From Planctomycetota bacterium (GTDB lineage Bacteria > Planctomycetota > Planctomycetia > Planctomycetales > Planctomycetaceae): a stretch of 64,000 bases of DNA. Positions 19,894-32,271 of this stretch are shown piece by piece (positions within the stretch are counted from its first letter, which is position 1; each line of letters opens with the position of its first letter). The stretch is from positions 1 to 64,000 of the forward strand of contig JACTNB010000008.1 in the NCBI GenBank assembly GCA_014584345.1, in the 5' to 3' direction. The notes beneath the pieces are model-generated. The model did not search any database, was not told the DNA's origin, and saw only the letters and a list, made by a program, of their open reading frames with translations. A program made the translations under genes and the position numbers.

Positions 19894-20613
19894 TCAGGCG
19901 GCACAGGGCTGCTCGTAGCCCAGCCAATCGATCTCCAGCCGGCAGCGATCGCCGATCAGCTGGATCTGCCGTGGCGAAAGCACCTCCCGGGCGGTTTGGC
20001 GATCCGGGCGGGAATCCCCTTTGGCATGGGGCAACCAGCCATCGCAGGGGATTTCGAGTTGCTGGCAGATGCGGAGGAAATCCGACTGCAAGGTTTCGAA
20101 ACGCCCCAGCATATCCACCGCCGGACGGTTGGCCAGGGAATACAACGGATAGTTCAGTGAATAGAATTCCCGCTCGATGTATTCATCGAGACTCATCTCC
20201 GCGAAGGTGTCCGGCTTTGTCTTCCGCATGAAAAAGTATTCGGAAAGGACGCGATCCCAGGGATTGCGCTCGAAGCAGAATTTCGTGTAGGTTTCCCAGA
20301 TCCGCTGGCCGACCGCGGCCCGTATTTCCACCGCCGGGCAGTGATTGTAAAAGCGGCGCACGATCTGCACGGAATTCAGCATGGCCGTCGCGTCGGCCTC
20401 GTGGAGTTTCGCCACGCCGGGGGGCGAGTGAACAGCCTGCAGATAGTTCCTGGGCATAATCCCCTGTTCGGCCCGCATCAGTTCGTCGCGGGGCGTAATC
20501 GGCGTGATCACGTCGAAGGGGCCCAGGTATCGGGAGAGCGAAATTTCGATGCTGGTCCCCGCGGTTTTGCGGGTCTTGATGAAAATGAACCGATATTCGT
20601 GACTGATCAACAT
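19894..20613 (-). CDS. Sulfotransferase (Sulfotransfer_2 type)
   Basis: A 239-residue protein with the two PAPS-binding landmarks of carbohydrate sulfotransferases: the 5' phosphosulfate loop KTRKTAGTS (13-21) and the 3' phosphate-binding segment FERNPWDRVLSEY (114-126). It should transfer a sulfuryl group from PAPS to an unknown acceptor, likely a glycan. The ATG at 20613 has AAGGAAG correctly spaced; the upstream extension to 20676 overlaps the preceding gene and is not favoured. It follows the CorC/CBS gene by 59 bp on the same strand and may be cotranscribed with it. It converges with the DUF1501 gene. Confidence 0.8.
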   Translation of the reverse strand: MLISHEYRFIFIKTRKTAGTSIEISLSRYLGPFDVITPITPRDELMRAEQGIMPRNYLQAVHSPPGVAKLHEADATAMLNSVQIVRRFYNHCPAVEIRAAVGQRIWETYTKFCFERNPWDRVLSEYFFMRKTKPDTFAEMSLDEYIEREFYSLNYPLYSLANRPAVDMLGRFETLQSDFLRICQQLEIPCDGWLPHAKGDSRPDRQTAREVLSPRQIQLIGDRCRLEIDWLGYEQPCAA

Positions 20614-20672
20614 GTTCGGCTTCCTTGCTGGGGGATGCGTGCCCATCCCTGGAATACTCCCGACCATTACAT

Positions 20673-21920
20673 TCAAACCGTGACGGGCAGGGTTTCGTCC
20701 ACTTCGATCCGCAGTTTGATCACCTTCCGCTTGTCGGCCTCAAGCACGGTAAAGCGCAGGGTCTGCCAGGTAAACGTTTCATCCTTCAGGGGAATCTTGC
20801 CTAGATGGGAAAAGACAAATCCCCCGATCGTTTCGTAATCCTCGTCTTCCGGGAGTTCGAGTTCGAATTGTTCGTTCAGGTCGTCGATATGCACCCGAGC
20901 ATCCACTTCCAGAAGTCCCGGATTGATCTGCAGGATTTCCTCGGCCTGCTCCTTATCGTACTCGTCCTCGATGTCCCCCACGATTTCCTCGAGGATATCT
21001 TCCATGGTCACCAGTCCGACAACCCCCCCGTATTCATCCAGGACAACCGCCATGTGAACATGTTCTCGGCGCATCCGTTCGAGCAGCGATTCGATCCCGT
21101 GCGATTCCGGAACATACAACGGTTCCCGCAGGATTTCCCGAAACTCGATCTGCCCGGCTTCAAGTTTTTCCAGTTGCTGCAGCAAATCCTTCGCATAGAG
21201 GATACCAACCAGATCATCGGGAGATTCCCGGTAAACCGGCACCCGGGAATGGCCGGCGTCGATCAGTTGCTGGCGAACCTGATCCAAGGGGGTGTCGATC
21301 TGCAGGCAAACCATATCGGTCCGCGGGGTCATGACAGCCGTCACGTCTTCATGCTGCAGTTCCATCAGGCGTTGAATAATGCGCCCCGCGCTCGATTCAA
21401 TCACGCCTTCGCGCTCGCCTTCGTCGATGACAGTCCGGATCTCCTCGGAGATCAGGGTCGGCACACCTTCGCCGCCAGGTTCGATCCGTCCCGCCATGCG
21501 ATGCAGCAGGGTATCGGCGGCGTCCATCGCCATCAGCACCGGAGTGAAGACCCACGCGATTAGCGCCAACAGCGGCCAGAAGTGAAAGATGAACCCTTCC
21601 GCCAGGACGCGTGCCAACCCGCGCGGTAGCAGGTAGCTGAAGAACAGCAGAATGCCCAGGTTCAGTGAGATTCCCAGGAGGTCCGGGGACTCCCGAGCGG
21701 CCAGGAAACAGTAAGCGAAGATCAGCAGCAGTTGAACCAGGGCAGCCGCGCTGGTGGCTTCTTCGTCCCGCTTGAGAATCCGACCGAGACGCGATTCATT
21801 CTCGTGCTGTTTGCAGATCGATTCCAGCCGGCTGCGGCTGAATTCCCTGAGACTGTGATAGGCCAGCGAAAAGAGAAACAATCCGCCGCACAAGCTGATC
21901 AGGATGATCGAAGGGACCAC
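20673..21920 (-). CDS. CNNM/CorC-HlyC family membrane protein with CBS domains
   Basis: A 415-residue member of the hemolysin-C/CorC family, implicated in divalent-cation (Mg, Co) efflux or homeostasis. Residues 1-165 contain several hydrophobic segments of a CNNM (DUF21) domain. Two CBS domains follow (about 195-325, including MTPRTDMVCLQ and DEYGGVVGLVTMEDILEEIVGDI). The C-terminal 80 residues are the CorC_HlyC domain (IGGFVFSHLGKIP). The start is a GTG at 21920 with GAGG about 13 bases upstream, which is weak. It is probably cotranscribed with the sulfotransferase downstream, although no functional link is obvious. Confidence 0.85.
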   Translation of the reverse strand: MVPSIILISLCGGLFLFSLAYHSLREFSRSRLESICKQHENESRLGRILKRDEEATSAAALVQLLLIFAYCFLAARESPDLLGISLNLGILLFFSYLLPRGLARVLAEGFIFHFWPLLALIAWVFTPVLMAMDAADTLLHRMAGRIEPGGEGVPTLISEEIRTVIDEGEREGVIESSAGRIIQRLMELQHEDVTAVMTPRTDMVCLQIDTPLDQVRQQLIDAGHSRVPVYRESPDDLVGILYAKDLLQQLEKLEAGQIEFREILREPLYVPESHGIESLLERMRREHVHMAVVLDEYGGVVGLVTMEDILEEIVGDIEDEYDKEQAEEILQINPGLLEVDARVHIDDLNEQFELELPEDEDYETIGGFVFSHLGKIPLKDETFTWQTLRFTVLEADKRKVIKLRIEVDETLPVTV

Positions 21921-22064
21921 CGGTATTTTCGAACCTCGCTAGTAGGGAAATGAACGAGGTGGCGGATCCTGGCGCCGCTATGGCCCCTCGTTCGATCAAT
22001 CACAGGTCAGGCTAGTCCTTATTGCCTGGAGATACAAGAGTAAATGCCCTGATCCATCAAGACT

Positions 22065-22943
22065 TCACCGATAGACAGGAAACTCCTCGATTGTCCGCCG
22101 ATCGGAAGTATCCGTCCGCGGGAAACCCGAGGGAGGCCTGACGGGCTCGAACACGACCGGCTCGATGGGAACGGGCACGCGCCGTTCCGGTTGTTCGAGC
22201 TGTTCAGGTTCTCCCGCGGCGATTTCGGTGGGATTTCGGCCAGGAGGCAACGCGAATTCCAGTTGCGTGGAAAACTGGCGGCCATCGAACGTGCGAAAGG
22301 TCGCCTCCAGACTCACGGCTTGCATCGGCTGGTCTGCCGCCGTATCCCCGGCGTGCTCCGTATCCCAGGGAATCTGCAGCAGATATCCCGACGAGACCCA
22401 GCCCGCAGTCCACAATTGCTGCACTTCCCGAGCGTGAAATGTTTGATGCAGCAGGGCGGCTTGACCTTCGGTTTCGGTCGGACGAAGCTTGATCGTGATC
22501 TCGCCGGGCACGCGGAGAGCCGTTTGAAATTGATCGACGGGGGTCACCATCACCGCCAGTCGCCCGGATTCCCCTTGCTCCCCTTGCAGATACGACGTTT
22601 GCAGCTTGTCGATCTGTACGCCGGTCACACGATAAAACAACTCGGCTTGTTCGGGCGGTATCACCTGTTGACCTGCTCCCGTCAATTGAGTGCGGAGGGC
22701 CTGGGAATCCTCTCGAGTGGCCATCAGCTCTGCTTCGACGCGATTCAAGGCCCCCGTCAGTCGGTTGATCTCCGATTCCTGATGCCGCAACTGGGCTTCC
22801 AGCGTATCCACGTGCCGATTCGCGCTACAGCCAGCCAGCAGCAGCAGCAGGGCGAGCATGCCACACGCACCAGACATCCCCGTCTTGAGTCGGCAGCACT
22901 TCGGTTGTGTCAAAGCCCGGAGTTTTAACTGATCAGGTCGCAT
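22065..22943 (-). CDS. Putative lipoprotein with coiled coil
   Basis: A 292-residue protein with a lipoprotein signal: a hydrophobic stretch ending in LLAGC, with Cys39 as the lipidated residue. Residues 45-82 form a likely coiled coil (LEAQLRHQESEINRL and following heptads). A beta-rich region follows, then a proline-rich C-terminus from about 240. The ATG at 22943 has AAAGGATG upstream. It was not recognised as a known family. It lies between the CorC-like gene and the clpP pair on the same strand, but with gaps of 144 and 179 bp, so it may be expressed separately. An envelope anchoring or spacer role is possible. Confidence 0.7.
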   Translation of the reverse strand: MRPDQLKLRALTQPKCCRLKTGMSGACGMLALLLLLAGCSANRHVDTLEAQLRHQESEINRLTGALNRVEAELMATREDSQALRTQLTGAGQQVIPPEQAELFYRVTGVQIDKLQTSYLQGEQGESGRLAVMVTPVDQFQTALRVPGEITIKLRPTETEGQAALLHQTFHAREVQQLWTAGWVSSGYLLQIPWDTEHAGDTAADQPMQAVSLEATFRTFDGRQFSTQLEFALPPGRNPTEIAAGEPEQLEQPERRVPVPIEPVVFEPVRPPSGFPRTDTSDRRTIEEFPVYR

Positions 22944-23122
22944 CGCGTCATCCTTTACGGCGGAACGTAACCTGCCTGTTCCCGATCCAGGGAATAGAAT
23001 ACGCCTTGAAAACCCTGGCGAACCGCTGCCCGCGCAAATCGGGTTCGTCAAGGTCTTTCTAAAATTATCCATCCGTGATGTCCCCGGCAGGCCAAGTGCA
23101 TGCTGGCACGCCGGCTGTCCCT

Positions 23123-23728
<606 letters not shown>

Positions 23729-23800
23729 GATCTCGGCTTTCCCGCAATTTATGCTGTCAAATGAGTGTCTGGTGGGGTGAAGCCCCCGCTGCCGGGCGGA

Positions 23801-24448
<648 letters not shown>

Positions 24449-24570
24449 GCGCAGGGTTCCTTCGCTGCATGGCTCCAGGTGTGATGTTCCAGATCTGGGC
24501 GAACTTTAACAGGTTGAGCCGAACAGGTCAGCACAAGTTTTTTTGCCTGGATCTCCCCTCCGAATACCTC

Positions 24571-24597
24571 ATTATAGGCAATCGGCAGGCGGGTCAA
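24571..24597 (-). promoter_or_regulatory. Candidate promoter of the clpP pair
   Basis: On the minus strand TTGACC (24597-24592) and TATAAT (24576-24571) are separated by 15 bases, slightly short of the usual 16-18. The -35 hexamer lies in the 3' arm of the hairpin at 24583-24624. Confidence 0.55.
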
Positions 24598-24624
24598 GCC
24601 AGGCAGCGGTTGACCCGCCTGCCG
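24583..24624 (-). terminator. Perfect 15 bp hairpin between esterase and clpP genes
   Basis: The arms at 24583-24597 and 24610-24624 are perfect reverse complements (CGGCAGGCGGGTCAA and its partner) with a 12-base loop. It lies about 75 bases after the esterase stop on the minus strand, so it may end that transcript. No T-run follows. It overlaps the clpP promoter candidate. Confidence 0.6.
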
Positions 24625-24700
24625 GCACTCTGGTGTCCAAGGCGGACAGTCCGCCCCTTCCCGCTGCGGGATCGGTTTGGTGGGCTGTTGCTCGACCTGT

Positions 24701-25594
24701 TCAATCCGCCAGTTGCTCTTTCCAGTCGCGCCACAGCCAGCGCATTTCATCGGGGAAAATTGCACCGGCGTGTTTCCGGTTGTGTCCCCCGTCTCCCATC
24801 ACAAACTGATAGTCGTACCCTTTGAATTTCAGGGCGGCTGCCATTTGCTGGTTTGCCAGGGGCCAGTTCCCGTGCAGGTTGTCCAGATCGTTCGAACCGT
24901 CCTGCAAATGGACGCGAATCGGCTTGTTTTCGGTTTTGCGGATCAATGCGGGATAAACATGGCCGCCCCGGATGTTGGTGAAGCTGCCGATGTGACTGCT
25001 GACCTTCTGAAAGGCATCGGGGCGTTCCCAGGCAACAGTCCAGGCACAGATCCCCCCGGAACTGGCGCCGCAAATCGCCCGGCCTGCCGGATTGTTCGTC
25101 AGTTTGTACGACTTGCCCACCTCGGGCAGAATTTCCTCCAGGAGAAATCGGGCATAATCCCCACTGAGCGTGTCGTATTCAAAACTGCGGTTTTTGCGTT
25201 CCTCCTGACCGGACTTGGCGGGAGGGACAACCCCCGGGTTAATGAAAATACCAATCGTGATGGGCATCTCCCCGGAATGAATCAGGTTGTCGAACACATG
25301 CGTGACGCGGACTTGCCCATTGGGATTGCAGTAGGACCAGCCATCCTGAAACACCATCACACAGGCCGGCTTGTCTCCCGTGTACTGTGCTGGGACGTAC
25401 ACCCAGTAATCCCGGACGGTTCCCGGAAAGACTTCACTGGTGTTCCATTGATGCTGGCTCAATTTCCCCTGGGGAACACCGTCTCTTGGGAGTGAATCGG
25501 GGCCGAGCACGTAGTCGTCGGCAGCGAATCCCGCTTGTAAACTCAGCAGCCCGATCAACAATAATGGGCAAACAATGGTGCGCCAGGTTGGCAT
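24701..25594 (-). CDS. Secreted alpha/beta-hydrolase esterase (enterochelin-esterase-like)
   Basis: A 297-residue putative esterase with a signal peptide (about 1-24). The nucleophile elbow reads CGASSGG. Candidate catalytic Asp and His are in DGSNDLDN and GDGGHNRKH near the C-terminus. This matches the esterase-D/Fes-like hydrolases often found as planctomycete carbohydrate esterases. The ATG at 25594 has GGAG upstream; an in-frame GTG-like start six codons earlier is less likely. The natural ester is unknown. Confidence 0.8.
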   Translation of the reverse strand: MPTWRTIVCPLLLIGLLSLQAGFAADDYVLGPDSLPRDGVPQGKLSQHQWNTSEVFPGTVRDYWVYVPAQYTGDKPACVMVFQDGWSYCNPNGQVRVTHVFDNLIHSGEMPITIGIFINPGVVPPAKSGQEERKNRSFEYDTLSGDYARFLLEEILPEVGKSYKLTNNPAGRAICGASSGGICAWTVAWERPDAFQKVSSHIGSFTNIRGGHVYPALIRKTENKPIRVHLQDGSNDLDNLHGNWPLANQQMAAALKFKGYDYQFVMGDGGHNRKHAGAIFPDEMRWLWRDWKEQLAD

Positions 25595-25829
25595 GAAAGT
25601 CTCCTGCGGCAAGTGGACCGGTTGGGAAGGGACAACGCATGCATGCGATATCGTGTTCAGCGTAACAGTTCAGTGTTATTTTTGGTATGGAAACGCCCCC
25701 GCGTGAAGGGCTGCTTGGGGGATCGGTTTTGTGAGGCGAACGGGGTTAAGACTTATCAGCACGCCTGGTTTTCGTTATTGTGCTTTCCGTCTGGATCTCT
25801 TCCGTTTCTCAACATACCGACGACTCCCC

Positions 25830-26765
25830 ATGGATTCCCCCGTTGATCAGCCACGGCATCGCGATCGCAACCTGATGTGGCGATTTCTGGTATCGTTTGT
25901 GTTCATCAGTACTTTGGGGGTGGCGTTTTACTGGGACCACCGGATCGGGCGGCAGGCTCCGATTCTGCTGTTGGTCTGCCTGGCATTGGCCGTCCGTAGT
26001 GCCTGGGAGATGACGGTTCTGCTAAAAACGCGTTCCTTCAATCCCCAATTCAGCCTGGTGGCCCCCGGGGTCGTGGCGATTATTCTGGCCACGTGGCTCA
26101 AGCCCCTGGGAATAGGCGTGCCGGAGTATCATGAGCTCTCCTATCTGGGCCCCACCATGCTCGCGTTTAGTCTGGTGGTGATGGTGCTGTTTCTGGTCTC
26201 GACACTGCGTTATCGCGAACCAGGTCAATCGATGGAAACGCTTAGCGCGGAGGTTTTTATCGTTGTATATGTGGGAGTGTTTCTCAGCATGACCGCCCAC
26301 TTGCGCTGGGTGGCGGGGGCAGAAGCCGGATATCTGGTGCTCGGTTCGCTGCTGGTAGCGGTGAAGGGGGGTGATATTGGGGCGTTCGCGCTAGGCAAAT
26401 TGCTGGGCCGTAAAAAACTGACACCGCATCTCAGTCCTGGCAAAACCTGGTGGGGGGCGCGCGGAGCCCTGCTGGTATCCGCGCTGTTTTCCTGGATCTG
26501 GCTGACATTTGCCCCTCCACTGTTCAACCCCGAATGGCAACCCTGCCCATGGCCGCTTTCGATACTGTATGGCATCGTCGTGGGCATCGTGGGCATGATC
26601 GGCGATTTGTGCGAATCGCTGATCAAGCGGGATGTCGGCAAAAAGGATTCGTCTGCCCTGTTACCCGGTTTTGGCGGTCTGCTCGATCTGCTCGACAGCA
26701 TCCTGTACACCGGCCCGGTTGCCTACCTGTTCTGGAGCTTGTTCCCGATGGCCAACTGGAATTAA
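25830..26765 (+). CDS. cdsA: Phosphatidate cytidylyltransferase
   Basis: A 311-residue multi-pass membrane enzyme (about eight hydrophobic segments) that makes CDP-diacylglycerol from phosphatidate and CTP, the branch point of phospholipid synthesis. The C-terminal signature is recognisable (SLIKRDVGKKDSS, then LLPGFGGLLDLLDS). It departs from the usual pattern PGHGGxxDRxDS: the His is Phe and the Arg is Leu, while both aspartates remain. The ATG at 25830 is chosen because the protein becomes hydrophobic soon after; the ribosome-binding site is poor. It stands alone, followed by a repeat element. Confidence 0.85.
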   Translation: MDSPVDQPRHRDRNLMWRFLVSFVFISTLGVAFYWDHRIGRQAPILLLVCLALAVRSAWEMTVLLKTRSFNPQFSLVAPGVVAIILATWLKPLGIGVPEYHELSYLGPTMLAFSLVVMVLFLVSTLRYREPGQSMETLSAEVFIVVYVGVFLSMTAHLRWVAGAEAGYLVLGSLLVAVKGGDIGAFALGKLLGRKKLTPHLSPGKTWWGARGALLVSALFSWIWLTFAPPLFNPEWQPCPWPLSILYGIVVGIVGMIGDLCESLIKRDVGKKDSSALLPGFGGLLDLLDSILYTGPVAYLFWSLFPMANWN

Positions 26766-26768
26766 GCC

Positions 26769-27006
26769 GGATTTCTCGCCCGGGTCAATAAAACAGGATT
26801 GTTGACTTCGACGAACTAGCCGCGCCCGTCAGGAAGCGGGCCAAACTGGGCCCAATGTTATCGTAACACATTGATATTAATTTAGTTACGTCAAATGCAT
26901 GCCCATCGAGGTACCGCCCGCGTGGCCCGCTTCCTGACGGGCGCGGCTAGTTTTACAGGCACTTTCAGACAAAAATTACCGCATTGGTAACTGTGTGAGA
27001 AATGCG
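26769..27006 (+). repeat. REPIN/MITE-like repeat, copy A
   Basis: A roughly 238 bp element with a 137 bp core at 26815-26951. The core is bounded by perfect 28 bp inverted repeats (ACTAGCCGCGCCCGTCAGGA... and its complement), each containing a GCCCG/CGGGC mini-palindrome. Conserved outer flanks on the left include AATAAAACAGGAT and on the right TTGGTAACTGTGTGAGAAAT. The same unit occurs inverted at 41241-41482. The inner ~80 bases differ between copies. No transposase is encoded. Confidence 0.85.
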
Positions 27007-27523
27007 GATAAAAGCCGTCGCGCTGCTGTCCGCCCCGCAATTCCCGCATGGGGCCGGTACGATAGATTGTGTCTCGAAAAAGCTCCGGAAACCCACCCAA
27101 AGACGCAACCTGAATTCTGGCAATGCATTGCGATTGTCTGAACACAATCCAGCCCCGCTTTCCCTCGGGCAAGGCGGGATCGCTGAAGATGGCCGGCCTG
27201 TATTGACGACCGCGCGGGCAATCCGGCTTACAGGCCCTCCCACTCGGTACTTGAAGGGCAGTTTATGCGGACCAGGCGCGTGGCTATTTCTCGAAAATCG
27301 GACAAACTCGGAAAAAATCGCTTGTGGAGTGAGCCGGATCCGGGTAGAGTTGCGTGATATTGAGACTCAGTCTCAAGTCAAGTGCTCGGGTATGTGCGGT
27401 AGCCGACCCGGCACGCGATGTGCCTCCCACGACCAGCCAGCCTTTCCCGCCAGCCAAGCCACACGGCACACCAAGTTGATCAGGTAACGTCCAGGGTAAT
27501 TGTTCGATCAGACAGGAATGGCA
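27007..27523. other. Intergenic region with short shared repeat
   Basis: 517 bases after repeat copy A. Positions 27111-27134 match 22 of 24 bases at 41367-41390, inside repeat copy B, so decayed repeat material extends here. No gene was recognised. The DUF1559 promoter should be near the right end. Confidence 0.4.
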
Positions 27524-28555
<1,032 letters not shown>

Positions 28556-28587
28556 GTCGCAAACTGCTTGACGAATCAGATTCAACC

Positions 28588-28628
28588 CAGCCGGTACTGG
28601 CATATCCAGGCCGGCTGTTTTGTTTTTT
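28588..28628 (+). terminator. Intrinsic terminator of the DUF1559 gene
   Basis: CAGCCGG (28588-28594) pairs with CCGGCTG (28611-28617) and is followed by TTTTGTTTTTT. It lies 33 bases after the stop codon. Confidence 0.9.
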
Positions 28629-29017
28629 AGGCGGCGTAAGTGTCCTCAGTGACTTTTCATCGTGCTGGCATGTTCCTGCGGGGGCTAGGTCCGGCTCTCC
28701 CGGGGAGTCTGTTTTTAACGCCGTGAAAGTCTCCCGAATGTCGCTTTTGCGGAATTTTATGGATTGCAATGGGTCCGATTTGCCTATAAATACGGTTGTG
28801 GGTATAGTGAAGGATGGAAGCCATCGATTAAGGTTGATGGATTATCGCGGGGCGGAATTCGTGACAGGGGAAAGCCTGGGACGGTCGTCTCTCCGCATCC
28901 CCTCCCTCCCGTGGACACTAAACTCCTGGCGAAAAACCAGGGCCATCACGGGTATCTGCCACCGAAGAGCCTCCCACCACCGAACATTCCATAACATATT
29001 GTTTCTCGCATTCAGGC
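28629..29017. other. Intergenic region upstream of the DoxX-like gene
   Basis: 389 bases with no recognisable gene or RNA. AT-rich patches near 28770-28810 could contain the downstream gene promoter, but no clear hexamer pair stands out. Confidence 0.35.
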
Positions 29018-30286
29018 ATGCAACGCGAGCTTGATGAGGGTAAGAGCGTGACCGACACCGATTTTCGCAAGATCAGCATCATGGCAGTCATCTTTCTGGT
29101 GATTCTGCGGATGTCGATTGGTTGGCAGATGTTGTACGAGGGGTTGTGGAAATTCCAGACTCTCAACACGTCTTCTCCCTGGACCGCGGAGCCTTACCTG
29201 AAGAATGCCCAGGGTCCGTTTCGCAATTATTACCGGGGCCTGACGGGTGATCCGAACGATTTGCGTTACATGGATTACGAGACTGTTTCCGCCCGCTGGA
29301 GCGATTGGGCGAGTCGATTTGCCGCCCATTATGGTTTGAATGAAAATCAACAGCGTGCCTTGAACACCATGGTGCATGGCCCGGCCGAGTTTCGTCGCGG
29401 GTTGGCGGAGTTGCCTGCAGGCGTGCGTCTGGAAAAGGATGGGAAACGGGGCATCCATTACGACGCCGAGAAAAAACAACTCGTGGTCGATGGCAAGCTG
29501 CATATGACCCCCCGCGAAAAACAGGATGTGCTGGCCCAGGTCAACTTCGATGAAGCGAGCGACAGCCTGGCGGACATCGAGGATCCGGTCGTGCGAAAGT
29601 TCGTGGAGGAAGTGCAGAAAATTTATGATCAGCAAGCGAAGCTGTCCTATCTGGAAAAAGCCTTGGGGATTTTGCGCGGAAACCCGGAATTCGCGACGGT
29701 CGTGGATGCCTCGCAGAAGGGGACGCACGACGAAACCCGGTTGGGCAAGATCCAGATCTATCGCGACCGGTTGAACCGTTACGAAGCGAAACTGGCCCGG
29801 GCGACGACCCAGTTCGACTGGGATCACCTGGATTATGACTGGAAGGAAATCCAGCAGATGCGGTCGGAAATCGTGGGGCCGATCCGGGGACTGGAAAAAG
29901 ACATGGAGTGGCAAGCCGAGAAACTGCTCGGCACCGATCAACTGGCCCGCGGCCCCTTGCCCGCGGTGTTGACCGAACAGCGTAAAATCGACCTGCAAAC
30001 GATGTACGCTCTGACCATCATTGGCTCTCTGCTGATCGCGGGTTTGTTCACTCGCCTGGCGGCCTTCGCCGGTGCAATCCTGCTGTTGAATTTTTATCTT
30101 GCCTATCCGCCGTTTCCCGGGTTTGCCCATCCCCCGGGGACCGAGCACAGCCTGTTCATGAACAAGTTGCTGATTGAAGTGTTGATGTTGACGATGTTGG
30201 TCTTTTTGCCGACGGGCCGCTGGTTTGGCATCGACGCGATGTTTTCCAGCCTGTTCCGAAAACGCAAACCAGACGATCGCCATTGA
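29018..30286 (+). CDS. DoxX-like membrane protein with large central insertion
   Basis: A 422-residue protein. Residues about 20-45 (ISIMAVIFLVILRMSIGWQM LYEG-type, split here) and four hydrophobic segments after residue 320 (TMYALTIIGSLLIAGLFT, AAFAGAILLLNFYLAY, LLIEVLMLTMLVFLPTGRW) fit the four-helix DoxX fold. About 270 mostly soluble, charged residues are inserted between the first and second helices. The ATG at 29018 has a weak AGG upstream; a GTG at 29048 with GAGGG before it is a reasonable alternative. DoxX proteins are associated with redox or respiratory functions, but the role here is unknown. A Gfo/Idh/MocA gene follows 204 bp later. Confidence 0.7.
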   Translation: MQRELDEGKSVTDTDFRKISIMAVIFLVILRMSIGWQMLYEGLWKFQTLNTSSPWTAEPYLKNAQGPFRNYYRGLTGDPNDLRYMDYETVSARWSDWASRFAAHYGLNENQQRALNTMVHGPAEFRRGLAELPAGVRLEKDGKRGIHYDAEKKQLVVDGKLHMTPREKQDVLAQVNFDEASDSLADIEDPVVRKFVEEVQKIYDQQAKLSYLEKALGILRGNPEFATVVDASQKGTHDETRLGKIQIYRDRLNRYEAKLARATTQFDWDHLDYDWKEIQQMRSEIVGPIRGLEKDMEWQAEKLLGTDQLARGPLPAVLTEQRKIDLQTMYALTIIGSLLIAGLFTRLAAFAGAILLLNFYLAYPPFPGFAHPPGTEHSLFMNKLLIEVLMLTMLVFLPTGRWFGIDAMFSSLFRKRKPDDRH

Positions 30287-30490
30287 GGCGTGAATAAATT
30301 CTGGTGAAGCGGCAGGAAAAGGCGTATGATTAAGGAAGAGGTTCGATGCCAGTGCCCGCAGGGGGGCGATGTCTGCCCGCAAGGCAGGGACGGGCTGGGG
30401 CGCGAGATTCAGGGCGGAATGTGCAATTTTAGATAGACGATAAATACCGGCAGCCTGCATGTTCCGGCAGCCTTCAGGGGAGACAAGACG

Positions 30491-32014
<1,524 letters not shown>

Positions 32015-32059
32015 TTCCCTTGCGAAACGGTTTGACGCTTCGACAATGCAGGAAAGTTC

Positions 32060-32098
32060 AACCGCACGCGCGAAGAAATTCGGCGTGCGGTTTTTCTT
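32060..32098 (+). terminator. Intrinsic terminator after the oxidoreductase gene
   Basis: AACCGCACGC (32060-32069) pairs perfectly with GCGTGCGGTT (32083-32092), followed by TTTTTCTT. It lies 45 bases after the stop. Confidence 0.9.
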
Positions 32099-32271
32099 AT
32101 CCGCTCCCATCGCGATCCGTCCCGGCTTAACGGGGCTTCCCTATTCCGGGGGGCTCGGGTGCGATTGGCCTGCCGGGACAGCCTCGCCTGCCCCGTGGCA
32201 TGCAGTGACCGCATGAAGCAGTGGTTGGCGGACAGAGACTGAAAATTGTGGATTGAGTTGCTGAAAGTATC

